Assembly: GCF_000004825.1 (NCBI RefSeq)
Contig: NW_008805076.1
Coordinates: 310,001-374,000, forward strand
Source of the DNA: Heterostelium album PN500
Taxonomy: Eukaryota > Evosea > Eumycetozoa > Acytosteliales > Acytosteliaceae
Direction: 5' to 3'
Length of the DNA: 64,000 bases
The notes under the pieces were generated by a model that saw only the letters and a program-made list of their open reading frames with translations, was not told the origin of the DNA and ran no database searches. A program made the position numbers and the translations under genes. Positions 1 through 11,969 of the stretch are shown here, piece after piece (the stretch's first letter is position 1; each line of letters opens with the position of its first letter).

Positions 1-885
1 ATATTGTTCAAAACAAATATCAAATTCTTTGTCCATGAAATCGAGACACTCTTGATCAGACCAATTGTTTTGAGTTTTCATAAAATGGAAACTATTCATT
101 CTTTCATCTTTTTCTCTGAGTTCTTTTTCATAAGAGAATACATCATTGTATAGAGCACAGATGTTTCCTGAATGATACATTAAACTTTTCCAAAGAGGGT
201 CAAGAAGTATATCAGAGTGTAATCGTTTCATAATGAAAACTGCACTTAAAGAAAATGCTGGTATCATTCCAATATTGTGTATTCTCATATTGTAATATAA
301 ATTCATACTCATGTCACCTTCTAATTTCTAAAAATTTTAAAAAACAATTAAATTATTAATAATTTGTTTGTATTTAAAATAAAATAATATTGAACTTAAA
401 CTTACCTTGATATTTTGCCATGGTATTAAATTATCAAAATAATCGATGAATGCATTTCTGCATAGATTCATCAAAGGATGTTGATCTCCAACTCTGTATT
501 CTAAGCTCTCATTTAAATCAAAAGCAATTCTTTCAAGTGGTGTAGCATCCTCTTCTAGTTTACCCAATTTAAAGATATTGATTGCTCTATTGATTAGTTT
601 CATTCCAAATTCCGGTTCATTCGTATCAATAAGGTCATCGAATATTACTCCGAAAATAAAGAATTGTGTACCCAATACCATTGACTCGTGATCTCCGGAT
701 GGCCACATATTTCTGACTAACATTGAGAGCCCTTTGAAAATCTGGATATATTTTTGACGATTTTCATCAATTAATATTCCAAATTTCTCCATTTTTTCAA
801 TCACCATTTCGATGGGATCATTTGAGTTCATAGGTAAAGTCCAACTCTTTGGAGTTTTATCAATTATTTTTTGTAAAGACAACAT
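1..885 (-). CDS. Class I terpene synthase, 3' part outside the window
   Basis: Seen: a two-exon minus-strand gene cut by the window edge. Exon 1 is 406-885 (ATG at 885), the intron 328-405 begins GTAAG and ends AG, and exon 2 runs from 327 to base 1, still open. The 269 codons present hold both metal-binding signatures of class I terpene cyclases: DDLID at residues 83-87 and NDVFSYEKE at 221-229 (NDxxSxxxE). Known: these residues bind the Mg2+ ions that ionise a prenyl diphosphate; dictyostelids carry families of such enzymes and make volatile terpenes with them. Inferred: a soluble cytosolic enzyme; chain length of substrate and product cannot be read. No transit peptide is visible. It is transcribed away from the polyketide synthase that starts 1.4 kb to the right. 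A prenyltransferase is less likely because the second motif is of NSE type. Confidence 0.9.
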
Positions 886-1441
886 TTAGAATTCCTATGT
901 TTAAAATGAAAATTCTGTTTTTGATAAAAAATATTAACTTCTATTTTTATTAGATAATTTCAATCTGAATAGATACAAGTGGTTTAAAAATAACAGTTAA
1001 AACATAATACAACAAATATATTCATCATGTAACTGAGTTTAAATTTTTAAAACCACCACATACATTTTTAATCAAAAAAATTAAACAATCATTAAATTCC
1101 ACCATTAGTGTGGGATATGCCTATTTTTTCAATAATTAATATTCATTCATTATTTATTATTTTCTATCATTTGTATGAGATATACCATTTTTCATTAAAG
1201 GTTATTTGATGAGCAACTCACTGCCACATAATCAACAAACAAACAAATACTCATTCAATCAAATAATTCGTAACCATAAACCAAACAAACAGCCGTCGCT
1301 CGATACCAACATATAGATTTGGAGACCCTAAAGCTTATTCTTTAAAAACAACGATGACAACAACAACAACAATAACAATAATAATAAAAACAATAGCAAT
1401 AGCAATCTCTCCAAGTGAACAACAAATACTATTTTTTTTAA

Positions 1442-1741
1442 AAATGTGAAAATCACAATTATTTTTTATTTTTTAACACAACTTAATCTCATAGAGGTGT
1501 TTCCTTTTAAATGTGTTATTTAATTTTTCAACCACCAATGTGGTGGGGTGTTACTGATTAAAACGTTGAATACTAGTGCAAGTTGAAATAAATCGAAATG
1601 TATCACATTTTTGTTTTATTTAATAGTTGTTCGACCACCACCTGTAGTTGTGTGTTTGCATCTATTGAAATAACACTTTTATAAGGAAACACCTCTATGA
1701 GATTAAGTTGTGTTAAAAAATAAAAAATTTCGCTCACATTG
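1442..1741. repeat. Large inverted repeat between terpene synthase and polyketide synthase genes
   Basis: The arms 1461-1518 and 1671-1729 are almost perfect reverse complements over nearly 60 bases, and a weaker match extends outward to about 1442 and 1741 (AATGTGA on both outer edges). The loop of about 150 bases contains a small hairpin, CCACC-AATGT-GGTGG, near 1532. I see no transposase and no clean target-site duplication. It could be a MITE-like element, the template of a long hairpin RNA, or a cis-acting site of the divergent promoter region. The rest of 886-2324 is AT-rich sequence in which I see no gene. Confidence 0.8.
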
Positions 1742-2324
1742 ACGAATCTGAACAAATAGTTACTGTGAAATAAATAATGCAAAATGTTAATACTGATAAA
1801 ATATTCACTAATAAAATAAAATAAATACTGAATTATAATAAATCTTATCATATTTGTTAATCTTTAATGGTGATCAATTTTAACATTTCTCAATAAGATT
1901 AATTATTTTGTCGGTTAACAAAAAATTAGACACAATTGCTGGTAGCATACAAAAATTTCAAAAAAAATAGTGCACTCTTTCATTGTATCTATAGAAATTT
2001 TTGATCAGAAGTTTAATTTCAAACTAAATATGTTCAAATCTATATAATGACTAAATTTAGATACCAATTTTAGTGAGGATGAATAAATATATTTCTTTTT
2101 AAGGTTTAAAACAATTTTTTATTTAGATTATATTATTCACAATATATTTTTTTTTTGAAAATGTCTTTATACCTCCGTTTGACTCATACATTTTTAATTT
2201 TTATAAATACCTAGCTTCAATCAAAATAAATAATAGATTTCTTAATTTAAATAATTATTCTATAAAAGATCTGTAATTAATATTTACTAAAATATAATTT
2301 TTCATTTAACTCGATTATATTATC

Positions 2325-5300
2325 ATGGATTTTAATTTTTCATCTGATAATGATGTTGCAGTAGTTGGAATAGGTTTACGCTTTCCAGGAAATGTAAATT
2401 CACCACAACAATTTTGGGAGGCTTTGGAAAAATCATTTGATGGAATCATGAAAGTTCCAAAAGAAAGATGGTCAGATACTTACCTCCAACATCAATTGAT
2501 TTCAACTGAAAATGCTGGTTTGTTAGACCTCGATGAATGGAAAAAGTTTGATCCATTATTCTTTGAAATATCTCCAAAAGATGCAGTTGTTCTTGATCCA
2601 CAAGAAAGAATGATGCTCACTCTTGCTTATGAAGCTTTAGAAGATGCTCAAATCCCAGTGAGATCTCTTCGTCAATCTAATACCGGTGTATTTGTTGGTG
2701 TTTCAATCGTTGATTATTACCAACTCCAAGCCAGTTATTGCCAACTCGATCCAACCCCAAAAGTATTATGTGACTACTTCACACATTCTGTGATTGCAAA
2801 TCGAGTTTCATATTGTTTCGATTTCAGAGGTCCATCAATGTGTGTCGATACTGCATGTTCATCATCATTAACTTCAACAGATCTTGCAATCAAATACATT
2901 CAAGATGGTGAATGTGATATTGCATTATCATGTGGAACAAATGCAATTTTTGATCCAAATATGTCAAGATTATATAATAGTCTTGGTGTTCTTGGTGAAC
3001 ATTGTTGTCCATTTGATCAAGATGCAAATGGATTTGTTCGAGGTGAAGGATGTGGTGTTGTTGTTTTGAAGAAACTTTCATTGGCTGAAAGAGATGGAAA
3101 TCGAATCTATGCAGTCATCAAAGGAAGAGGTGTTAATGATGATGGTCATTGTAATAAAGATACAATGTCAACACCATCAAGTACAACTCAATCTCAGAAT
3201 ATCAAACAAACACTTCAAAGATCAAAAATTGATGCTTCAAAAATCTATTATGTTGAAGCACATTCAACTGGAACTGTTGTTGGTGATCCAATTGAAGTGA
3301 ATTCATTGATTGATGTATTCTCTCAAAATCATTCACCAGAAAGACCATTGAAGATTGGATCTGTGAAATCAAACATTGGACATCTTGAAAGTGCTGCTGG
3401 AATTGCATCACTCATCAAAGTATCATTGATGTTGAAGAATCGAAAACTGGTTCCAACAATAAAATTATCAAATTTGAATTCAAAGATTCCATTCAAACAA
3501 TCAAATATTCAAGTTGTCACTCAAATTGAAGATCTTCCGAATGATCAATTGATTATGATGGGAATCAATTCATTTGGAATTGGTGGATCAAATAGTCATC
3601 TCATTCTTCAAGAGTATAAAGATGATCGTTATCATTTGTAAGTAATTAAAATTAAATATGAATTTTTTCTAAAAACTAACACTTAAAATTCAGAATTCAA
3701 AAGATTTCAGATAATAAGAATGATAAATATTATTTGGTTCCAATCAGTGCAAATTCATCAACATCAAATGATAAATATTTTGAATCAATCAAAGAATATC
3801 AAGATAGAATATCATTGAAAGAATTTGCACTTTATCAATCATTGACAAAATCATTCCATTCTCAAAGAAGAGTGATCATTGCAAAAGATTGGAATGATTT
3901 CAATTCAAAATCAATTGAGATTAATGGTCAGTCGACAATCAAAGATTCAATTGAAAAGAAATTGATTTTTGTATTTTGTGGACAAGGACCACAATCGAAT
4001 CAAATGGGAATGAATCTTTATGAGAATGAACCAATATTCAAATCGATTGTTGATAAATTAGATTCATTACTCAAAGAATATTCTGGATATAGTCTCATTG
4101 AAAAGATGAAACAAATTCCAAATGATTCAAATGATATTCACAAACCAATCATTGCACAACCTGCACTATTCTTATTCCAAGTTGCATTGTTTGAACTTTA
4201 TCGTCATTTTGGATTGAATCCATCAGTTGTTTTTGGTCATAGGTATGTTTATATATTTATTTAAGGTTAAAAGAATAATTTTTAAATTTAAAATAACTAT
4301 TTTAGTTTTGGAGATATAACATCTGCATATATATCTGGAAATTTGACATTATCAGATGCAATCAAAGTTGTTCATTTGAGAGCATCATTCCAAAATGAAA
4401 CAATTGGATCTGGAAGAATGTTGGTTGTTGGAATCAGTTCTGATCAATTCAACAATAATTATCAAAATCAATTTCAAAATCTTGAGATTGCATGTTATAA
4501 TTCTAATAATTCAATTGTAATCACTGGAAACAATAATGATTTGAATGAATTCGCAAAACAATTGAAACAATCAGATATCTATCATACATTCCTCAGAACA
4601 CCATGTTCATTCCACTCATCACATCAAGATGTTATCAAAGATAAAGTTATCAATGAAATCAATGATTTGAAATCAAAACAATCAACGATTCCATGGTATT
4701 CAACTGTAACTGGCGATTTGAAAACTGATGGAATCGATTCACAATATATTTATGAAAATATCAGAAATCCAGTATATTTCAAGAAGACATTGGATTCAAT
4801 TGCCAGAGATCTCAAAGATGATTTGAAAGATTATGTTTTCATTGAAATATCTCCACATCCAACATTATCTGGATTGATAACACAAACAATTCCATCTTCA
4901 AAAGTGATTTCACCAATTCAAAGAAACAAAGATGAACAATTATTATTCAAATCATCATTGGCAACACTTCATTGTATTGGTGTCAATATTGATTTCAAAT
5001 CACAATTCAATCAATTTGATATTTCAAATCCAATTTGGAGAGATAATGTTTCAATTCTTCCTCGATATCAATGGGATTCTGATATCTACTGGAGAGAAAC
5101 TCATTTTTCAAGATCGAAAAGATCGAATGGACCCTCAACTTCAATTCTTGGAAGAAGATCCGTTTTCAATGGAAATGAATGTTATCTCTCAGATATTGAT
5201 ATTGGAAGCAAACCATTTGAATATTTGAAAGATCATCAAGTGAAAGATCGTCCAATTCTTCCTGGTGCTGCATATATTGAAGCAATTATTGAAATATTCC

Positions 5301-8300
5301 AATCGAAACAACAAGATATTCTCATTGATAGATTGGAATTCATCAAACCATTCTTTTTCAATCAAAATGGTCAATCTCAAAAATTGATGACAAATATTGA
5401 AAAGATTTCAAAATTTGAATATTCAATCGATTTCTTTAACAAGAATTCTGATTATTATGATTTGAATGATGAATGGTTCCAATCTGCAAAATCATCAGTA
5501 ACTCTTCTTCAAAATCCAAACTATCAAATCATTGATATTGAATCATTCAAGAATCAATGTAATTTGACAACATTCACACAAGAAGAATTATACAAGAAGA
5601 CTCTCAGACTTGGATTGAGATATGGACCTGCATTCCAACATATCAAATCGATTTCGATTGGAAATCAAATGTCATTTTCAGTTTTACAAACCAAATCAAC
5701 ATCAAATACACCTTCAAAGATTCTCAATTCCACATTGATTGATAATTGTTCTCAAGGACTGATTGGTATTATTGATGATAGAAGACACTTTATTTTCAAA
5801 TCAATTGATGAAATGAGAATCAATCATCAAATTGTTCAAGAATTGGAATTAAATCCACCAGATCAATTATTCTTGTTAACCAAAGTTGTTGAAATCAAAA
5901 ACTATGAATGTATTGGAAATTGTTTACTTGTTCATCCAAATGGTCAATTGATTTTAGAAATGAAAAGATTCACAGTTGTAACAAATGAAAGAATGAAAAT
6001 GAACAAAATCAAATATCCAAATGAAGAACTTTTTGAAACATTCTATCAATTAAAAGAATCTCAACTTTCAAATCCAAATGAAATCACACCATCTCCTCTC
6101 ATTGAAGATTCAATGGCTTCTCTCAAAATCAATGAATATAGACCAGATGCAATCAAGATAATCTATTCAATGTTTTCAAAGAATATTCCTGAATTCAATC
6201 TTGATGAAGTTTTAAATCAATCAATTGAAGAATCAATGATCAGGTTCAAATTCATTTCAAAAGAATCCAATATCAAATTATTCTCAAGAATGATTGAAAT
6301 TTTGAATGATGGTGAAGAATTTTTACAGTCGTTTAATCTAACAGATTTAAAGATAATCATTGATTATCCATCATTATTCGAGGGTGTTGATAAAGGAGTT
6401 CAATTAATAATTGAAACATTGCGTGGAAATGATGAATATGGTCAACAATTATTCAAAGATGGTGTTATTTCAAATATTTATAAATCTCAATTCATTCAAT
6501 ATTATTTCAAACAAACATCATTCATTGCAGTTGAATCTATTTTAAAATCAATCCAACAATCAAATTCAAAGAGAATCATCAAGATTCTTGAAATTGGAGG
6601 AGGAACTGGAACAGTAACAAACTATTTGATTCCACAACTTGATGAAATGTTATATTCTCTTGGTAATGAGAATCAAGTTGAAGTTGTTTATACATTCTCT
6701 GATGTTTCATCATTCTTTGTTAATCCAATGAAAGATAAATATACAAAACAATTCAAATTCAAATCAAATTTGAAAATGAAATTCAAAGTTATCGATTTGG
6801 ATCAAGATTTAGTTGATCAAGGACTTTTGAAATCATCATATGATATGATTATAATGTCATTGGTTATTCATGTTTGTCCAAATATCAGATCTCCGATTTC
6901 AAATTGTCATCAAATTCTTTCACCAAATGGAATACTATTATTTGCAGAGCCTGCTTATAAAAATATCTTCCCTGAAATGTTATTTGGGGGATTCAAACAA
7001 TATTGGAGTTATAATGATGATATTCGTGATCATTGTGCACTTAAACCAAATCAATGGGTTGAATTACTTTCTGAAGATGATCAATTCAAGAATATCAGAA
7101 TTTATGGACCAAACGATTCAAATGGAAATCAACTTCCACCAGATGAGGCAATGATATTCATTATTCATTGTCAAAAACCAAAGATTGAAAAACTCAAAAT
7201 CAATAATATTCAACAATTATCTATCATCATTGAAGAAAATCAAACAATTCCAATTGAATATTTTGAAAGATATTCTGAACAATCAATATCATTGATCAAA
7301 ATAAATGAAATTGAATTTAAATCAGATATTCTTAAAAACTCAACAAATATTCTCTTCCTCCCAACAATTGAACATCAATCAATTGATAAATATCAACAAA
7401 CTATTTTTTCATTAGTTGAATTATTACAAATGTTCACATATCAAGAGAATCAACCTAGAATCACAACTGTCATCAAAGATAATGAATCATCAAATTATTT
7501 ATCAAATTCAATTATTGGACTTTTAAATACTGCATTTGTTGATCATCGTGAATTGGATTTATTGATCATCAATATTGATTCATCTTTGAAAATTGAATAT
7601 GTACATTCAATAATGCAACTATCACAAAATAAAGAATCACTTGGCGAACTTCATTATGGTATCATCAACAATGATATAATGGTATATAGAGATTTCAATA
7701 TCAAAGATGATATTTTCAAGTACTCAAATTCATATGAAACAAATATTGAAAATATATCAACTTTGGCAAATTTGAATCTTGATTTCAAACTCAGAAACAG
7801 AAGAGAATTGAAACCAAATGAAATAGAATTTGAAATCAAATCTGATGGTTTGAATTTTAAAGACTATTTATTTAATCATCAAATACTTCCACAAGAATTG
7901 ATGACAGGTGGTGATATTTATCATCCACCTTTTGGATTAGAATCGTCAGGTCTTGTTTCAAGATTGGGATCTAATGTGAAAGATTTCAAAGTTGGTGATC
8001 AAGTTATTGGATTTCATACAGTTAATTCATTAGCCTCACATTCAATAAATGATCAAAGATTCTTTATTCAAAAACAAAAGAACTTTCACATAATGAATGT
8101 GACTCAATTCAAGTTATATATTTCATCTGTTTATCATTCATTGTTTGAAGTTTGTAATTTCAATTCAGAGAAAGATACAGTTTTAATTCATGGTGCAACT
8201 GGTGGTGTTGGAATAGTTGCATTGAATGTCATGAGAATGTTGAAATGTAAAAGAGTTTATGCAACTGCTGGATCTCAAGAAAAGATTGATTATCTCAAAT

Positions 8301-9841
8301 CAGAGTATTCAGATATTCTAATTGATGTTTTCAATTCATATTCAAATGAATTTGCAGATAAAATCAAACAACAATGTAAAGGTGTTGATGTTCTTATCAA
8401 TACATTACCTGTTGAATTTATGAAAGAGAATTTCAAATCAATGGCACCTTATGGAAGAATTGCTGATTTGGTTGTCACTCATATCATCAATGATAATAGA
8501 TTTAGATATGGTCAATTCAGATATGATGTCAAATACAGTTCTGTTGATATACAATATTTATTTAAACATAGAATTCATTATAGTAGAAATTTAATGAAAA
8601 CTATCATGAATGATTTAACAAGTGGAAGACTTCAGTTGACACCAATCAAAGTATTTGATGTCTATGAAACTAAAGAAGCATTCAATTTTATGAAAGAAAG
8701 AAAACAAATTGGTAAAATTGTTATTGACTGTTCAAATATGAAGGAATCGATTTTCAAATCATTGATTGAATCAAAAGAAAGAAAACCATTACCAAAGATT
8801 GATTTCAAACTTGATATATCGAATACAATCATTGTCACTGGTCAAAGTGGATTATCTCTTGAATTGGTTACATGGCTTGCAAAACATACAAATGCATCTG
8901 ATATTGTTGTTCTTTCAAAATCAAAATTGAACAATCGTTTGAATCATATTATTAATTCAATAAAATCAACAAGAATTCATTTCTATCAAACTGATATCAC
9001 CGATATCAATAAATTGAAATCAAGAATTGAATCAATTTCAAATTCAATGCCATCAATTGAATCAATATTCCATCTTGCCATCATTCTTGAATCATTCCCA
9101 ATCAATGAAGTGACATTCGATAATATCAAGAAAGTTCATGATCCAAAAGTTGTTGGAGCACATAATCTTCACACAATATCAATTGATTTAAGATTACCAT
9201 TGAAACAATTCATTGTATTCTCATCAATATCTGGATTTAGTGGTGAGGCATCACAACCATCATACAATTCAGCATGTCTTGCAGTTGATGCATTGTGTAA
9301 ATATCGAAATAATATTCTTGGATTGAAATCGAAATCAATCAGATTAGGTCCAATTCTTGGGGAAGGAACTGTTGCTGAATCTGCTGGAATTAAAGAATTG
9401 TTTATCACTAGAGGTATTTATCCAATTCCACTTTCAAAATTCTTTGGAGGACTTGAAGTTATTCTTTCTCAACCTCTTTATTGTACTCCAATGATTTCCA
9501 ATATAACTTCTGTTTGTTCATATGAATTGCATGCTCATATCCAACATGGAATTGATCATTTGGTATTTGAAGAAACTGGAAAATTAAACACTTCTAATCA
9601 GAATTATGATCCTCTTGAAACACTTTTGGAAGGTCTTTCCTCATTACTTTCAATACCAAAACAAAAACTGGACGCCGAGACACCACTCAAGAATTTTGGA
9701 GTCGATTCATTGATGACAGTTCAAGTTAAAGTATTTATAGATACGAACATTGAACTAGATTTGTTCACAATTTCTCAAATTCCTAATTTGACAATAGGTA
9801 GTATTATTACAGTAATAAATCGCAGAAATTTAAAGAAATAA
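2325..9841 (+). CDS. Highly reducing-type modular polyketide synthase (KS-AT-DH-MT-ER-KR-ACP)
   Basis: Seen: three exons, 2325-3637, 3694-4242 and 4306-9841, joined at GTAAGT/AG and GTATGT/AG sites, give 2465 residues. Domains in order: ketosynthase with DTACSSS (Cys178), EAHSTGT and NIGHLESAAG; acyltransferase with GHSFGD (Ser621, its codon split by intron 2); dehydratase with HQVKDRPILPG near 930; C-methyltransferase with LEIGGGTGT near 1380; enoylreductase with GATGGVG near 1916; ketoreductase near 2130-2330; acyl carrier with GVDSLM (Ser2422). No thioesterase or chalcone-synthase-like domain follows, so product release must use another enzyme or route. The ketoreductase looks weakened: its cofactor loop reads TGQSGLS, and the active site has Tyr but YNSAC where YxxxN is usual. 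The dehydratase motif has Asp in place of the usual Gly. Known: dictyostelids encode dozens of such iterative type I enzymes. Inferred: cytosolic synthesis of a methyl-branched polyketide or lipid; product unknown. Confidence 0.95.
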
Positions 9842-10007
9842 ATAAAAATTAAGAAATTTATCTGATCTCTCAAAACAATATTCATTTACTATGATCTTTA
9901 AATGTCCGTTGGAAAACAACTGGAGTGAGAAAACATTTTTTTTTTTTTTTTTATTCAGGAGTAAAAATTGATTTATTAAGTTTTATATTGGGATGGTGTA
10001 AACCATT

Positions 10008-10310
10008 AAATTTTTCTTTTTTTTTTTTTTTCTGTTTTTACTTTTTCATAATTCTGCAATTGATTGCTATTTTGATTATTATTATAATTATTTTAGTTAT
10101 TGATATTTTATAGATTATTAAGTTGATGAGAATACTGATGATTGAATTGGTTAAGTGAAAATGAAGAAATAATGAAGAGGAAATAATAGTTGGCTGACAT
10201 TTGAATGGTTACTGGTTATTTAATTTGGATTGTAAGTTACTGATACTGTTATTTATAATTAATTTCATTACTGATAAGTGCTGTATATATTCATTAATGA
10301 ATATATACCC
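10008..10310 (-). mobile_element. LINE-type retrotransposon 3' remnant downstream of tRNA-Phe
   Basis: Bases about 10110-10297 match 57210-57392 in the same orientation with only scattered differences. The 57 kb copy continues into a reverse-transcriptase-type C terminus, so this piece is the 3' untranslated end of the same family. The T-rich run at about 10014-10031 would be its poly(A) tail on the minus strand. It lies about 100 bp beyond the 3' end of the tRNA-Phe gene at 10417 and points the same way as that gene. A second T run lies at 9937-9952. No coding sequence survives here. Confidence 0.75.
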
Positions 10311-10384
10311 ACTATGCTAAAAGGGAAGTTAACTAATTATCATCTGCTCCACAAGCATCACCTTCTTACATGAGGTCTGGGAGT

Positions 10385-10394
10385 CCGCTTGCGG
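10385..10394. promoter_or_regulatory. GC-rich palindrome 3' of tRNA-Phe (copy 1)
   Basis: CCGCTTGCGG, four-base arms around TT, starts 22 bases past the tRNA 3' end. It is a GC island in AT-rich DNA. All four tRNA genes in the window have a comparable palindrome at nearly the same distance. Function unknown. Confidence 0.5.
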
Positions 10395-10416
10395 TCCGAT
10401 ATCTTTCAAAGAAGGA

Positions 10417-10490
10417 TGCCATCTGTCGGGATCGAACCAACGACCTTAAGATCTTCAGTCTTACGCTACTACCAGCTGAGCTAAGACGGC
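10417..10490 (-). tRNA. tRNA-Phe-GAA: tRNA-Phe (anticodon GAA), copy 1
   Basis: The minus strand folds as a standard cloverleaf. The acceptor GCCGTCT pairs with AGATGGC (one G-U), with discriminator A. The anticodon stem TAAGA/TCTTA closes the loop CTGAAGA, giving GAA. The T arm carries GGTTCGATCC (B box) and the D arm has a TGGTAGTAG core (A box). It is base-for-base identical to the copy at 18843-18916. Unlike that copy it has no T run right after the gene; the first TTTT on its strand is about 95 bases downstream, so transcripts may end late or inefficiently. Confidence 0.95.
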
Positions 10491-10552
10491 CTTTTTATAA
10501 TGAAGTTTTCTTTTTAATATTGACTTTTCGCCAACCCACCTCATTAGCTTCT

Positions 10553-10601
10553 AAACAAATAAAAATAAAATCCATTTGAGTATTCTTCAAGATATGAGAA
10601 T
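10553..10601. repeat. Dispersed repeat, also at 59566-59614
   Basis: About 49 bases, beginning AATAAAATCCATTTGAG and ending near GAATACTT, match 59566-59614 in the same orientation with one or two differences. Both copies run into A-rich sequence. This copy lies about 65 bp upstream of tRNA-Phe copy 1. It is probably the end of a mobile element, family unknown. Confidence 0.6.
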
Positions 10602-10623
10602 ACTTTAAAAAATATTGACTTTA

Positions 10624-10935
10624 TTTTGTAAAAAATCAAAATTTCGTCGTACTCAAATACCAACAGAATATCAAACAATTCATCGACAACTTCAACAAAC
10701 ACTGGTACAACAGTAAAATTTTCACCACTAAGTTACCGGCTTACCTAGAACATCACATTACAGCTTAAAACACAACTCACACCTCTTTTTATTTCCTTTA
10801 TTATTATTGTTAATTTAAATAACGTAACACCAGGCAGTGGTACTGCTACACGTCATCGAACAGCTTTCTGCCACCCCTACTCTCTCCGATTGTTTGTCCA
10901 AGAAGAGATCGAACGTAGTGTAAAACATAGTACAG
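10624..10935. other. Unassigned stretch with coding-like remnants
   Basis: Between the dispersed repeat and the protease fragment the sequence is less AT-rich than normal spacer, most clearly at 10830-10920. The plus strand has a short open stretch around 10640-10760 and the minus strand another around 10820-10925. Neither has a start, a recognisable motif or a clear relative elsewhere in the window. They look like pieces of old mobile elements, but I cannot name a family. Confidence 0.3.
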
Positions 10936-11044
10936 ATACTATATTCCCGTCCTGATAATTATCAACCATTTTTCATATATAATTAAAAATAAAAATTCAA
11001 AAAGACTTAATAAAATATTTAAATAAAGATAATATTCTTTCATT

Positions 11045-11121
11045 TTTTGAACATAATAGCTGTTCACTGATACAATTCCACAACTATTAAAACCTTTGGC
11101 AATACGGATATATCTAGACAT
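11045..11121 (-). pseudogene. Papain-family protease last-exon fragment
   Basis: The minus strand encodes RIAKGFNSCGIVSVNSYYV, closely matching the last exon of the intact protease at 12883-14034 (RIAKGYNRCGIVSAESFYV). Only this last exon is recognisable, no catalytic residue is present, and the frame runs on past the expected stop. It is an inverted partial copy about 1.8 kb from its relative, with the alpha/beta hydrolase gene between them. Confidence 0.75.
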
Positions 11122-11228
11122 GTAGTAAAACATAGTATATAAGTAAAACAAAACTAATATTCAAATATTTGCTTGTTTGTTCAATCTTGATTTAAATTTT
11201 ACAATAATAGCATTATATTTTATTTAAT

Positions 11229-11969
11229 TTATAATTGTTTAGATAATTCACGAGCAGCCTCCTTAATAAAAGTGGAGACTTGTTTGTCGTGTGAGAGAAT
11301 AGAAGCATGGCTCGATGGAAGGTGCACTACCTTGGCATTGACCATGGTTGACATAGCGTTTTGTGCAACCAAAGGAAGGATTCTGTCTTCATCCGAGATT
11401 TGGTACCAACATGGCAAATTCTTGTATCCAAGGGTTGTAACGTGTTCATAGACACACTTGAGTCCGAGTGGCTTTTGGGATTGCAACCAGACAGTGCTGT
11501 CCTCATCGGTTGTGTCCTGAGCCAAAACTGTTTTGAAAAGCTTTGGATTGAGCCAGAGATTGCCATAGTTGTCTTTGAGCATCAAACCATCGGGTGGGAA
11601 TTGCAAATTACCACCGAGAGCAGCATCGAGATTCTGACCTTCGCTTGGGATGATACCGTTGACATAGAGCAAACCGACAACCTTGTTATCCAACTTTGGA
11701 ACGGCTTCAGTAATGACGAAACCACCGTATGAGTAACCGACCAACAAGACCTTTCCGTCGATTCTCTCTACCAATCTTCTGAGTGCTTCGACATCGTCAG
11801 TTAACGATGTAAGAGGTAACTGAACGGCATATACTTCATTCTTTTTAGCAAGTCTGGCAAGTACCTTTCTCCAGATGTTGGCATCACACCACGATCCATG
11901 TACCAATACAATCTTTACCTTTGGAGTGGCAGCAGTAGCCTCAGAAGTTACTTCAATGATTGGTTCCAT
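11229..11969 (-). CDS. Alpha/beta hydrolase, small bacterial-type esterase fold
   Basis: Seen: one intronless frame of 246 residues starting at the ATG at 11969. The oxyanion motif is HGSW (24-27), the nucleophile elbow GYSYGG has Ser80, the likely acid lies in SDEDR (193-195), and the likely catalytic His is His221 in SSHASILSH. This is the compact alpha/beta-hydrolase fold without a lid insertion or signal peptide, so a cytosolic esterase or lactonase is likely; the substrate cannot be inferred. The segment LTSLTDDVEALRRLV is typical of a group common in bacteria. The gene is clearly less AT-rich than its surroundings and sits inside a mobile-element block, so horizontal acquisition is possible but not shown. 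It would be functional as read. Confidence 0.9.
   Translation of the reverse strand: MEPIIEVTSEATAATPKVKIVLVHGSWCDANIWRKVLARLAKKNEVYAVQLPLTSLTDDVEALRRLVERIDGKVLLVGYSYGGFVITEAVPKLDNKVVGLLYVNGIIPSEGQNLDAALGGNLQFPPDGLMLKDNYGNLWLNPKLFKTVLAQDTTDEDSTVWLQSQKPLGLKCVYEHVTTLGYKNLPCWYQISDEDRILPLVAQNAMSTMVNAKVVHLPSSHASILSHDKQVSTFIKEAARELSKQL

Noticed and set aside
1603-1851. Minus-strand open frame of 82 codons in the synthase spacer
   Set aside because: It overlaps one arm of the inverted repeat, is rich in Phe/Ile/Tyr as expected from AT-rich DNA, and has no motif.
2884-3411. Open frames on both strands inside the ketosynthase
   Set aside because: Shadow frames caused by biased codon use of the polyketide synthase; composition is dominated by His, Gln, Leu and Met.
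10370-10579. Plus-strand open frame across tRNA-Phe copy 1
   Set aside because: It is the complement of the tRNA gene and has no independent support. The same holds for the frame across copy 2 at 18788-18970.
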